NCBI GenBank assembly: GCA_907165275.2
Contig: OU015664.1
Coordinates: 11,432,001-11,496,000, forward strand
Length of the DNA: 64,000 nucleotides
Direction of reading: 5' to 3'
Source: Zygaena filipendulae
Lineage: Eukaryota; Arthropoda; Insecta; Lepidoptera; Zygaenidae
The first letter of the stretch is position 1. Every line of letters starts with the position of its first letter. A program made the position numbers and the translations under genes. Positions 55,169 through 64,000 of the stretch are shown piece by piece. The notes under the pieces are model-generated. The model saw only the letters and a program-made list of their open reading frames with translations. It made no database searches and was not told where the DNA came from.

Positions 55169-56290
55169 GTAAGTTGGGGATTTTATTTTATTTTCTGATT
55201 TTTCATTTAACGTTTTAGCTGTAGCAGTGATTGTGTTTTTAGATATTTACGTTTTATTTCTCCATTTTTGGTAAGCTACGCTTAATTTTGCTTTCATCAA
55301 TAACATTATTGGCGTCGCCTTTTTAATGTCACATAATTGGAATTTGTAATGAAATAATGTTTTATGAAGCTACTAGATAGTAGACATAATATCACAACTA
55401 TCTATGTCTCCAAGATTTTCTCTAATCACGGGTTTGTAATGGAACATTTGTCTGAGTTCCACCCATTTATCATGTCTTTGCAATTAATCGGACCACTGGA
55501 TCAAAACCAATATACTTACACTTATGTATCAATAAATACCTACAATCGCTTTTAAACTTAATGCTCTTCTGCAATGCAGTGATAAGCTTTTTCCATCATT
55601 ATTTTCCATAAGAACCCGATCTTACTAGTTATCTTTTATTTATGATAATTATATTATTGTACATATATACTATGTATAATGGTTGGGCTATAGCCTAGGT
55701 AAGTATATTATTTCTTACAGACTGTGAAAAAATTATTTTTAAACTATAAGATATAATCTTTGTTGGCATTGAATAAATCTCTCTTTTAATCAACTTATGT
55801 CATTGCATAGCTATGGGCACATTTATCAAATATCCTTGCCCAATGTACAGTGTATGGACGACTTCATCAAATGTAATGGGAACACTAATATTATAATAAT
55901 AATAATAATCCACTTGATATTAATCAAATATTTATGAAACATGTACATTGGACAAACCACCCTATGCTATAGGTACTTTTGATGAATAAAATTATGTTAC
56001 TTAATTGAGTTTGTCCCATTTTTGCAAAGGATGTTTTGTTAAAGTATTTTTGGTACATAAGAAATATCTAACACTGAATTAACTTATTTAAAGGTGTTTT
56101 CTCTCTTTTTATCAACTGTTCAACTATTTGATTTTACTTTGAAAATTAAGGTATCTTTTAATTTTTAAAATGAAAATAAAATACAATATACTTTATTAAG
56201 GCAAATATTGAAATAATTGAAAATCTGGTACATTTTATACTAAAGCAACTTATAAAAAAGTGAAGGAATCCTCATGCCAAAGGTGGAATG
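55169..56290. other. Intron sequence upstream of the BEL/Pao insertion
   Basis: AT-rich, no coding exon seen. An ATA/ATAATAATAAT run lies near 55890-55910. Presumed intron 1 of the V-ATPase A gene. Confidence 0.4.
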
Positions 56291-56295
56291 GTTGT

Positions 56296-56423
56296 TGTTC
56301 GGAACAACACTACTGCATGACGTCATCGCGCGGTGCGCGCACGCCGGTCTAGCGACGCATCGATATTTTTTATATTTCATTACCGCTACGAGTCGTCGAG
56401 AGATCAGACATACGGCGTAATCA
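56296..56423 (+). repeat. 5' LTR of the BEL/Pao element
   Basis: 128 bp, starting TGTTCGGAACAACACTACTG and ending GGCGTAATCA (TG...CA ends). It includes CATGACGTCATCGCGCGGTG, a CRE-like palindrome that may act in the LTR promoter. Much shorter than the several hundred bases common for BEL/Pao LTRs. Confidence 0.95.
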
Positions 56424-56425
56424 TC

Positions 56426-56443
56426 TGGTGACCCCGACGTGAT
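56426..56443 (+). promoter_or_regulatory. Primer-binding site of the BEL/Pao element
   Basis: TGGTGACCCCGACGTGAT starts two bases after the 5' LTR, with the TGG start expected for complementarity to a tRNA 3' CCA end. The matching tRNA was not identified. Confidence 0.75.
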
Positions 56444-57209
56444 TAATAAAAAATCTCGTATCAACCTAAAAAAAAGGACATAGTCTCTTCGTACTACAAA
56501 CGTACTATCCTCAAGGAACTCGCCAGCCAGCAGCTGCAGCCACAATTCCGAGGGAAGTGCCAGTTTTCCTTTTTTTCTACATTCCTTTCTACCTTAATTT
56601 GCGTGAATATCGCCGAGAATTCCGCAAGAAAAAGTTAGTTACAATTTATTCAACCTTGTAGGTAGGTAAAATATTACCTATTTTAAATTCATATTTCGAT
56701 TCATTTATCAAATTGCTTATATAAAACAGCTAATTCATTGTTGTCAAGTGCATTTCTTCATTTCATAAATCACATTTATCTAGTAATTCCTTGCATACGC
56801 ATATAAATAGTGCAATCGATGCCCTGTGCGACACAGTGTTTCGCCGTGTCGAAATACCTACTTGCTTAGCTTAACTTAGTTTCTTCTTCATCGCGATTCT
56901 AGATTTGCTACCTATTAGAATATATTCTAAAACATAGTCGCCACATACGAATTCCAGGTTCACTCCGAGTTTAAGCCGGTGGATCGAGTAATCATTCCGC
57001 GAGTTCGACGGTGCTTTCCAACAACCGCCGCGTGCCGACATTCCTCACCGGCATCGGAACCAGAGTGTTACTCCGTGCATCACGCATCTATCGTAACGTA
57101 CCGACTTAATATTACTTGCTCGATCGTTTGTACGTACAATACCCGGGTACCCTTACGTGAATTAGTACAACGTCCTTTCAACTGATTGTGATACGTTTGT
57201 GTGTGCAAG

Positions 57210-60200
57210 ATGAGTGAGTTATCGCAACTTATTAAGCAAAGAGGTAACATCAGGGCGAGGTTAACATTATTTCAAAAGTATTTAACGCCTTTGATGGATT
57301 CGAAAGAAACTAGTACTTTAAAAACAAATGAACTTAGTCTTAGACTTAATAAAATGCGAGATTTGTCATTGAACTTCGAAGAGGTTCAATTACAGATCGA
57401 GATGTTGGATGAAGACAGCGATAAACAACTGCAAGAACGCGAAGCAACGGAAAATTCGTTTTTCTCTTTAATTGCTCAAGCTCAGTCCTTGTTAGACTTT
57501 TTGGAAAAAACTAGCAAAACTGAAACTTCATCCAACAGTAGCAAGGGTTGTCGTCATTTAAAACTACCCGCAATAAAAATACCGCTTTTTAACGGCGATC
57601 CAAATAAGTGGATTTCGTTTAGGGATTCATACTTGTCTCTTATTCATAACAATGAGGATCTTGATGACATCAGTAAATTTCATTATCTTAAATCGTACCT
57701 AGAGGGCGTTGCCACTTCGGTTATACAATCAGTATCTGTGTCCTCTAATAATTATCCAATCGCTTGGAAACTGCTTTGCGAGCGCTATGATAATAAGCGA
57801 CTGTTGGTCAATGAACATCTCAAATGTTTATTTTCAATCGAACCGTTGCAAAAAGAAACTGACAGCGGCATTCGTAATTTAATTGATAATTTGTCTAAAA
57901 ATCTAAGTGCACTTAATTCTTTGGATGAACCCACTGACCAATGGGACACTATTATTATTTACATGGCGTCGATGAAGCTAGACAGCGTCACAGCTGGCAA
58001 ATGGGAGGAGTTTCGAAGCAATAACGACTCGCCTACGTTGGAGGACTTTTATTCGTTTCTGCGTCAACGAGCAACAGTTTTGGAAACTTTAAATGCTAGT
58101 AAACCACACAAATTTGAGAAACGTCATAGCCTGCCAAAAATGAAATCCTTTACGGCTTCGTCGGTGGAGTCTCCTCCCAGTAAGCGATGTGGAATCTGTA
58201 AACAAGAACATAGATTATATGAGTGTAATAAATTCAAACATTTACCTATTGATGAGCGTATTACTAAGATTTCTTTATTAAGGCTATGTACTAACTGCTT
58301 GCGTAGTGGCCATCAGTCGTACCAGTGTAGACTGAGCGGCTGTAGGATTTGCCATCGAAAACACAATACATTGTTACACAAACCACACGCACAAGTGTCA
58401 ACACATGAAAATAATATACAATCTGTACATACAACGCCATCACCAAACAACAACAAAACAAATAAAAATGAAACGTACTTACCCAATCCTGATGACGACT
58501 CCACAGCATCCAGTCCCTCCACCGTCGTGTCGATGTCTGCTGTCTCCACCAATCAAGCTCTTCTGTCTACGGCGTTGGTCAAGGTGACAAACAAGGACAA
58601 AACATTCATGCTGAGGGCTTTATTGGACTGTGGCAGCCAATCGTCTTTTATCAGTAATAGGGCCCAGCGGGAAATAGGTTCCCACAAAACAAAGGATTAC
58701 TACAGGAATGTCTCCGGCCTTGGCAATACCACATTAAATGTAACCGAGCATTGCACCATACAGATGCATTCATTGCATAAGCCGTTTAGCGCAGCTATAA
58801 AGTGCTTTGTTCTACCTCAAATTACAGATAAGTTACCACATGCCACATTGCGTATACAAGAGTTAGGTATTCCTGACTACATCGAACTAGCCGATCCAAC
58901 GTTCCATCAGCCAGCCGAGATTGATATTTTATTAGGCGCTGATATATTTTGGGACCTAATCGGATCAGGTAGGATCAGTTTAGGATCGCAACGACCTGTT
59001 CTACAGGAAACGCAATTAGGCTGGATAGTGGCTGGTCCCACGGGGGGGAAATATTACAATGATAACAATCAAAAAATAAATTGTCACTTTTCACGGGACA
59101 TTCGTAATCAGTTAGCCAAGTTCTGGGAACTTGAAGAAATCCCATCTAACAAGCATTATACACAAGATAATTATTGTGAACAGTTATTTAACCAAACTAC
59201 TCATCGCGAAGGTGACGGTAGATTTTGTGTTCAAATTCCTCTTAAGGAATCCATTGAGGTTTTAGGCGAATCGTACAACATAGCCGAAAAAAGATTCTTA
59301 CAACTAGAGCGGAACTTAAGAAACAAACCTGAACTCCGAAAGCTTTATCGAAATTTCATTCACGAGTACGAAAGCTTAGGACACATGACCGAGATTTCGA
59401 AGCCACCATTTGGCTGCTACCTTCCACATCATGCTGTAATCAGAGAATCCAGTGAGACAACTAAACTCCGTGTGGTCTTTGATGCCTCCGCCAAGACCAC
59501 ATCGGGAGTATCATTAAACGACATACAACACGTTGGACCAGTGGTACAGGATGACCTATTTTCAATACTATTGAGGTACAGACAGCACAAATATGTGGTA
59601 TCAGCCGACGTGGAAAAAATGTACCGCCAAATTTTGGTGCATTCCAGTCAACGGACTTTACAGCTCATCCTGTGGCGCGATGAGCCTTCGCAACCGCTAA
59701 AAATATTTCAATTGAATACGGTAACTTATGGTACGGCTTCGGCGCCGTTTCTGAGCACAAGGTGTTTATTGCAACTATCGAAAGAATGCAACGACAAGGT
59801 CATATCTCAGTCAATCAAGGAAGACTATTATGTTGATGATTATTTGTCAGGGGCGGCATCAGAGGCTGAATTACGTAACAAAATTGAATCAGTGACATCC
59901 ATTCTTAATTCAGCATGTCTGCCTCTGCGAAAGTTCCGAACCAACGCGCCATCTATCTTTGATGATAGCTCAAATACCTCACTGCCAAAAAATTTGGACC
60001 TTACCTCACAATCAAGCGTGTTGGGCTTGAAATGGGATCCACCTAAAGACATCCTATGGTTTCCAGTAACCATACAAACGGATCAGAAGGTAACTAAGCG
60101 GACCATCTTGTCCAATTCAGCCAAGTTATTCGACCCACTAGGTCTACTGGGGCCATGTACAATCATTCCAAAAATACTACTACAAAAACTCTGGCTCTCA

Positions 60201-62498
60201 AACCTCGATTGGGATGATTCCGTAGGTCGTGCTGTGAAAAGGGAATGGTTAACATTTGTAAACAATTTGAACGCCATATCAAAAATTGAGATTCCTAGAT
60301 GCGTCATCATTAGCGAACCAGAAGTCATTGAACTACATTCATTTTCGGATGCGTCTCAGGTAGCTTACGCTTCTGCAGTTTATTTACGATCTATTGATGG
60401 CGCAGGACAGGTCCTTGTCAGGCTACTTTGTGCTAAAACCAAAGTTGCTCCAGTGAAGACCACTACGATACCTCGTCTTGAGTTATGCGGTGCATTGCTT
60501 TCAGCACGCCTAAGTTCAAAGGTGTTGACGGCACTTCGCTGCAAGGTAGACAACGTTTTTCATTGGACTGACTCAACAGTGGTTTTGTGTTGGTTATCTT
60601 CTCAACCTAACGACCTAAAACCGTTTGTAGCAAACCGCGTTGGCGAAGTGCAAGAATTGACTGCTTCGGCTTCCTGGAGACACGTTCCTGGAACCCAAAA
60701 TCCAGCAGACTTAGCATCCCGTGGATGTAACCCGAGGCGAATCCAGTCAGCTACGCTATGGTGGGAAGGACCTCAGTTTTTAAAGGAAAACCCATGTAAT
60801 TGGCCACAAATGGCAACCATCGAAAGCATGTCCAAGGAAGAGTTACCTGAAAGAAAGTCACATTCTAAATTATTAAGCACAACAAATTTACAATCTACAA
60901 CTACACTACACACTACAATTACTTCACTCGAAAAACCTACAGCAGATCCTTCCAGGTTGGTGAACTTTGAAAGACATTCGAGGTTCACTACCCTGCATAG
61001 ATCCATTGCTTATGTTCTACGATTTATTAACAATTTAAATAGAGTTAATGCTAGAACTACAGGGCATTTAACTCATAACGAATTAGATTTATCTTTACAT
61101 ACTTTAATAAAGTTGCATCAAAAAGAATGCTTCTCAAATGAAATCAAGCTACTAAATTCTGGAAAAAACTTACCGTCGAATTCCCACGTGCTATCCCTCA
61201 GTCCATTCGTCAATAAGAATGCCATACTGTGTGTTGGTGGCCGCATCCAAAACTCTAAGGAAACGTATGAAAGAAAACATCCCATATTATTAGAATCAAA
61301 TCATAATTTTACTAAATTGCTATTTGCTCATCGTCATAAACAGCTGTTGCATTGTGGACCTCAACTGTTGCTCAGTGACCTTAGGAACAATTATTGGCCT
61401 TTAAGAGGCAGGGTACTAGCTCGTAGTACGGTCAACAACTGCAGATTGTGTAAACTTATGAAAGCTAAAAGTTTTAATCCCATAATGGGAAACTTACCTG
61501 CTTCGAGAGTCAGCCCAAGCCTTCCATTCCAAACCAGCGGAGTTGACTTCGCCGGCCCCTTTTTCATAACTGACCGCAAGGGTCGTGGGTGTAAAATAAC
61601 TAAATGTTATCTGTGTTTGTTCATTTGTTTTGCAACAAAAGCTCTGCACCTTGAAGTGGCAAGTGATCTAAGCACAGATGTTTTCATTTTATGTTTAAGA
61701 CGGTTCATATCGCGTAGAGGTAAGCCATTAGAACTGTATTGCGATAACGGCACAAATTTTGTAGGCGCAAACAACGAAATCACAGCCTTTCTACGGTCGA
61801 GCAACGAAAACATATCTGGTTTTGCTGCCGATGAAGGTATAAAATTTTGGTTCTCACCGGCTTACTCTCCCCACTTCGGTGGGCTTTGGGAAGCAGGCGT
61901 TAAGTCTGCTAAATTTCATATTACTCGCATATTAGGTGACAAACATTTAACATTCGAGGAGTTGTCGACTTTATTCACGCAAATTGAGGCAATCCTCAAT
62001 TCCAGGCCATTAACTCCTCTCTCCTCTGATCCTAATGACCTAAATCCTCTCACTCCTGCGCACTTCCTGATCGGCCGACCACTGACATCGCTACCTTCAG
62101 AGAATCTTCTATGTGCAAATCTAAATAGACTCGACCGATACCGATGTCTCGAAACTATGCGGCAACACTTCTGGGAGCGCTGGAGGAACGAGTACCTAAG
62201 CGAGTTGCAGCAAAAAACTAAATGGCGTGTACAGCAGCGAGGACTTCAAGAGGGCGATTTGGTGGTCATCAAGGAGGCTAACGTCCCACCATTGAAGTGG
62301 CGAATGGCTCGAATCCACAAACTGTATCCTGGATCAGACGGAACAGCAAGAGTTGCAGACGTCTACACGGCGAAGGGCATCATCCGCAGAGCTGTCCACA
62401 ATCTCTGCTCCCTGCCCGAACCTACCTCACAAGCAACACCTCGAAGCCCTGGAGACTTCGAGGGGGGGGAAGATGTTCGGAACAACACTACTGCATGA
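57210..62498 (+). CDS. BEL/Pao gag-pol polyprotein
   Basis: A single frame of 1762 residues; the first ATG is at 57210 (codons just upstream are not ATG). Domain order with approximate residues: gag with DUF1759 (95-240, FNGDPNKWISFRDSYL); CCHC-type zinc motifs (325-395, CGICKQEH, CTNCLRSGHQ); aspartic protease DUF1758 (LLDCGSQSSFIS, about 470); reverse transcriptase (740-890, VVFDASAKT, SADVEKMYRQI, DYYVDDYLSG); A17 peptidase and RNase H regions (950-1170, HSFSDASQ, PRLELCGALL, FHWTDSTVVL); integrase zinc finger (H...H...CRLCK, about 1370-1420) and core with the D-D-E residues (SGVDFAGPF, YCDNGTNFVG, GGLWEAGVKSA); and DUF5641 at the end. It has no frameshift or stop. The last 25 bases of the frame lie within the 3' LTR. 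Confidence 0.95.
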   Translation: MSELSQLIKQRGNIRARLTLFQKYLTPLMDSKETSTLKTNELSLRLNKMRDLSLNFEEVQLQIEMLDEDSDKQLQEREATENSFFSLIAQAQSLLDFLEKTSKTETSSNSSKGCRHLKLPAIKIPLFNGDPNKWISFRDSYLSLIHNNEDLDDISKFHYLKSYLEGVATSVIQSVSVSSNNYPIAWKLLCERYDNKRLLVNEHLKCLFSIEPLQKETDSGIRNLIDNLSKNLSALNSLDEPTDQWDTIIIYMASMKLDSVTAGKWEEFRSNNDSPTLEDFYSFLRQRATVLETLNASKPHKFEKRHSLPKMKSFTASSVESPPSKRCGICKQEHRLYECNKFKHLPIDERITKISLLRLCTNCLRSGHQSYQCRLSGCRICHRKHNTLLHKPHAQVSTHENNIQSVHTTPSPNNNKTNKNETYLPNPDDDSTASSPSTVVSMSAVSTNQALLSTALVKVTNKDKTFMLRALLDCGSQSSFISNRAQREIGSHKTKDYYRNVSGLGNTTLNVTEHCTIQMHSLHKPFSAAIKCFVLPQITDKLPHATLRIQELGIPDYIELADPTFHQPAEIDILLGADIFWDLIGSGRISLGSQRPVLQETQLGWIVAGPTGGKYYNDNNQKINCHFSRDIRNQLAKFWELEEIPSNKHYTQDNYCEQLFNQTTHREGDGRFCVQIPLKESIEVLGESYNIAEKRFLQLERNLRNKPELRKLYRNFIHEYESLGHMTEISKPPFGCYLPHHAVIRESSETTKLRVVFDASAKTTSGVSLNDIQHVGPVVQDDLFSILLRYRQHKYVVSADVEKMYRQILVHSSQRTLQLILWRDEPSQPLKIFQLNTVTYGTASAPFLSTRCLLQLSKECNDKVISQSIKEDYYVDDYLSGAASEAELRNKIESVTSILNSACLPLRKFRTNAPSIFDDSSNTSLPKNLDLTSQSSVLGLKWDPPKDILWFPVTIQTDQKVTKRTILSNSAKLFDPLGLLGPCTIIPKILLQKLWLSNLDWDDSVGRAVKREWLTFVNNLNAISKIEIPRCVIISEPEVIELHSFSDASQVAYASAVYLRSIDGAGQVLVRLLCAKTKVAPVKTTTIPRLELCGALLSARLSSKVLTALRCKVDNVFHWTDSTVVLCWLSSQPNDLKPFVANRVGEVQELTASASWRHVPGTQNPADLASRGCNPRRIQSATLWWEGPQFLKENPCNWPQMATIESMSKEELPERKSHSKLLSTTNLQSTTTLHTTITSLEKPTADPSRLVNFERHSRFTTLHRSIAYVLRFINNLNRVNARTTGHLTHNELDLSLHTLIKLHQKECFSNEIKLLNSGKNLPSNSHVLSLSPFVNKNAILCVGGRIQNSKETYERKHPILLESNHNFTKLLFAHRHKQLLHCGPQLLLSDLRNNYWPLRGRVLARSTVNNCRLCKLMKAKSFNPIMGNLPASRVSPSLPFQTSGVDFAGPFFITDRKGRGCKITKCYLCLFICFATKALHLEVASDLSTDVFILCLRRFISRRGKPLELYCDNGTNFVGANNEITAFLRSSNENISGFAADEGIKFWFSPAYSPHFGGLWEAGVKSAKFHITRILGDKHLTFEELSTLFTQIEAILNSRPLTPLSSDPNDLNPLTPAHFLIGRPLTSLPSENLLCANLNRLDRYRCLETMRQHFWERWRNEYLSELQQKTKWRVQQRGLQEGDLVVIKEANVPPLKWRMARIHKLYPGSDGTARVADVYTAKGIIRRAVHNLCSLPEPTSQATPRSPGDFEGGEDVRNNTTA
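62460..62473 (+). promoter_or_regulatory. Polypurine tract of the BEL/Pao element
   Basis: GAGGGGGGGGAAGA, an unbroken purine run directly before the 3' LTR, primes plus-strand DNA synthesis in LTR elements. It is also translated as part of the polyprotein. Confidence 0.8.
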
Positions 62499-62601
62499 CG
62501 TCATCGCGCGGTGCGCGCACGCCGGTCTAGCGACGCATCGATATTTTTTATATTTCATTACCGCTACGAGTCGTCGAGAGATCAGACATACGGCGTAATC
62601 A
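62474..62601 (+). repeat. 3' LTR of the BEL/Pao element
   Basis: 128 bp, identical by eye to the 5' LTR. It contains the gag-pol stop codon at 62496-62498. Followed at once by the second copy of GTTGT. Confidence 0.95.
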
Positions 62602-62723
62602 GTTGTTTATTTTAAGTTCTATATACCACATATTATTACTAACACATAGCTGCTAAGTACTTACTACTAATGTTGATTAGTTACTTGTTACCTAATAAAT
62701 AAAATTTCTATTCTATTATACAG

Positions 62724-64000
62724 ATAAGACAGCAATTTCAAAATGTCAAGCCAAGGCGGTTTGAGGAAAATCGCCCACGAGGAGAATGAGGAGCGATTCG
62801 GATATGTGTTTGCCGTGTCAGGCCCTGGTGCGTATGTTGCTTAATATTTACAACATTGCTGAAAGTTTTATCCTATTAGCAACTGATAGCGGAGATGGAG
62901 TCATGTTGATAGTAAATGACTACTGATTTAAAACTAATCATTTTCCACTGATATCATGGTAATGAAGATAATAGGTGAGGTGATAGTCATAAATTGTGTT
63001 GTCCGGCAGTGGTGACAGCGGAGAAGATGTCCGGCTCGGCTATGTACGAGCTGGTGCGTGTCGGTTACAACGAGCTGGTGGGGGAGATCATCCGGCTCGA
63101 GGGCGACATGGCCACCATTCAGGTATGAGTCCCGCACTAAGCTCTACATTTCTCACTCTATTGGTTTTACTAATTTCAACATCAAATTTTTTCATACATA
63201 CCATGAAATGCGCATGAATTACTAGCGCCAAATATACAAAATGTTTATTACAATAAATTTTATGTCTCATGCTCATATGGATAGTAGGTAAAGATGGAGC
63301 CCCATCTTATAAGATTTACGACATGATTCATGATTCAAGTACGTTAGTACATATACTTCAATGTGATTCAACAAAAATTGTTAAAATTATTGATTTCCAA
63401 CAATAAGCTATTTCACTGTTGTTGGAATGTTGATATCCAATAATTACACTCGAAAATATCATTGATAAGCATAACATAAGCGAAAAAATCAATAGATTTG
63501 TTTAAAAAATAAAATAGTTATAAACTGTTTAATTTTGGCTATGTCTGTCTCTTTCTAAAAAGGAATTTTGTATGGCGGTTATAGGGCGCTACTAGCCGAG
63601 TGACGTCATAGGACTGTAGCGCTTTCATTGTCTAACTTGAACTTTTAAAGAGTCATGTCTCTGGAAGTACAAAAGATATTTGTAAAAGAATAATGTTATT
63701 ATACTACTAATACATAAAGGTTTATAAAATAATAATAAAAATTTACACTAAAAATCCCTAGGGCATGTTGACTAATTTTTATTTTTTAGTCCGCCTTGTA
63801 GATTATTAAAAAATATTGGACACGTATTTTTTCTTTTTTTACGTAATCAAAAAATAACGGCGATATATTGAGTTGAAATTTCGCGTGACGTCACTATTCT
63901 GACAATTTGTATGGCGGTTTTGCGGTTTAGTGACGTCACGACCTCTTCATCCTAAACTTTAATGCGCTTTATCTCTGTATATTTTAATTTATTTAAAAAA
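62724..64000 (+). CDS. Vha68: V-type proton ATPase catalytic subunit A, 5' part (runs off the window)
   Basis: Exon 62724-62827 carries the ATG at 62743 and encodes [20 protein letters not shown] then YVFAVSGP. Exon 63010-63122 encodes [20 protein letters not shown] and [18 protein letters not shown]; both junctions are in phase (1, then 0). This is the N-terminal beta-barrel of subunit A, the ATP-hydrolysing subunit of the V1 sector that acidifies endosomes, lysosomes and the apical gut lumen. About 66 of roughly 615 residues are inside the window; the P-loop exon lies beyond it. The 5' UTR is split, and the upstream intron holds the BEL/Pao element. A CRE-rich MITE occupies the following intron at the window edge. 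Confidence 0.96.
63540..63690. repeat. Diverged relative of the CRE-containing MITE
   Basis: TTTGTATGGCGGTTATAGGG, then CCGAGTGACGTCATAGGA and an ACTTTTAAAGAGTCATGTCTC segment resemble the core of the MITE (TTTGTATGGCGG, GTGACGTCACG). Ends not identified. Confidence 0.4.
63761..64000 (+). mobile_element. CRE-containing MITE, copy 3 (cut by window end)
   Basis: GGGCATGTTGACTAATTTTT opens the copy, which continues with ATTGGACACGTATTTTTTCT and two TGACGTCA motifs (GCGTGACGTCACTATT, TAGTGACGTCACGACC). Same orientation as the copy at 21260, and very similar. Confidence 0.75.

Larger units (their letters stand above)
56291..62606 (+). mobile_element. Complete BEL/Pao LTR retrotransposon with target duplication
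   Basis: The element at 56296-62601 (6306 bp) is flanked by the 5-bp direct repeat GTTGT at 56291-56295 and 62602-62606. The two LTRs are 128 bp each and identical as far as I can read. A primer-binding site follows the 5' LTR after 2 bases, and a 14-base purine run precedes the 3' LTR. One uninterrupted gag-pol frame fills the interior and there is no env-like frame. Identical LTRs and an intact frame indicate a very recent insertion. It sits in the first intron of the V-ATPase subunit A gene, in the same orientation. Confidence 0.95.

Noticed and set aside
56240..56545. Minus-strand 101-codon frame over the 5' LTR
   Set aside because: It is antisense to the LTR and leader of the BEL/Pao element and has no features.
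57201..57209. gag-pol start three codons upstream of 57210
   Set aside because: The codon at 57201 is GTG; the first ATG is at 57210.

Overview
The window is nuclear DNA from an insect, most likely a moth or butterfly (Lepidoptera). It is AT-rich, with small exons in long introns, GT-AG splice sites, insect versions of conserved eukaryotic genes, and many short dispersed repeats and cut-and-paste transposon remnants. There is no bacterial, phage or CRISPR content. All gene models below were assembled by hand from splice sites and reading-frame phase; no transcript or database was consulted.

Layout. 1-6.7 kb is repeat-rich with no gene. 7999-11912 (+) is a four-exon IRF2BP-family corepressor gene with a CpG- and CRE-rich 5' region and a long AT-rich downstream region. 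15.0-18.2 kb (+) is a Ser/Lys-rich, probably disordered protein that I cannot place in a family. 20.8-33.7 kb (+) is a purple acid phosphatase (ACP7 type) gene. It carries a tandemly duplicated internal exon and a duplicated set of three terminal exons, all of matched length and phase, so several isoforms are possible. 35.5-37.0 kb (+) is a short TUT1-like nucleotidyltransferase without an RRM. 38.7-39.2 kb (-) is a microsomal glutathione S-transferase. 42.2-48.2 kb (-) is a full-length TUT1/Star-PAP-like gene (Pro-rich N-terminus, RRM, nucleotidyltransferase). 48.4-52.2 kb (-) is tRNA 2'-phosphotransferase (TRPT1), with a small unrecognised two-exon gene inside its first large intron. 52.4-54.8 kb is a transposon nest. 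55.1 kb to the window end (+) is the start of the V-ATPase catalytic subunit A gene; its first intron contains a complete, apparently very young BEL/Pao LTR retrotransposon with identical 128-bp LTRs and a 5-bp target duplication.

Functional links. Three genes act on RNA 3' ends or tRNA splicing: two TUT1-like genes and TRPT1. TUT1 and TRPT1 lie on the same strand only about 235 bp apart (stop to start). The other genes are ordinary housekeeping or metabolic functions. I found no clearly new multi-gene system. The most original features are the exon-duplication architecture of the acid phosphatase gene, the RRM-less TUT1 paralogue, and the nested gene.
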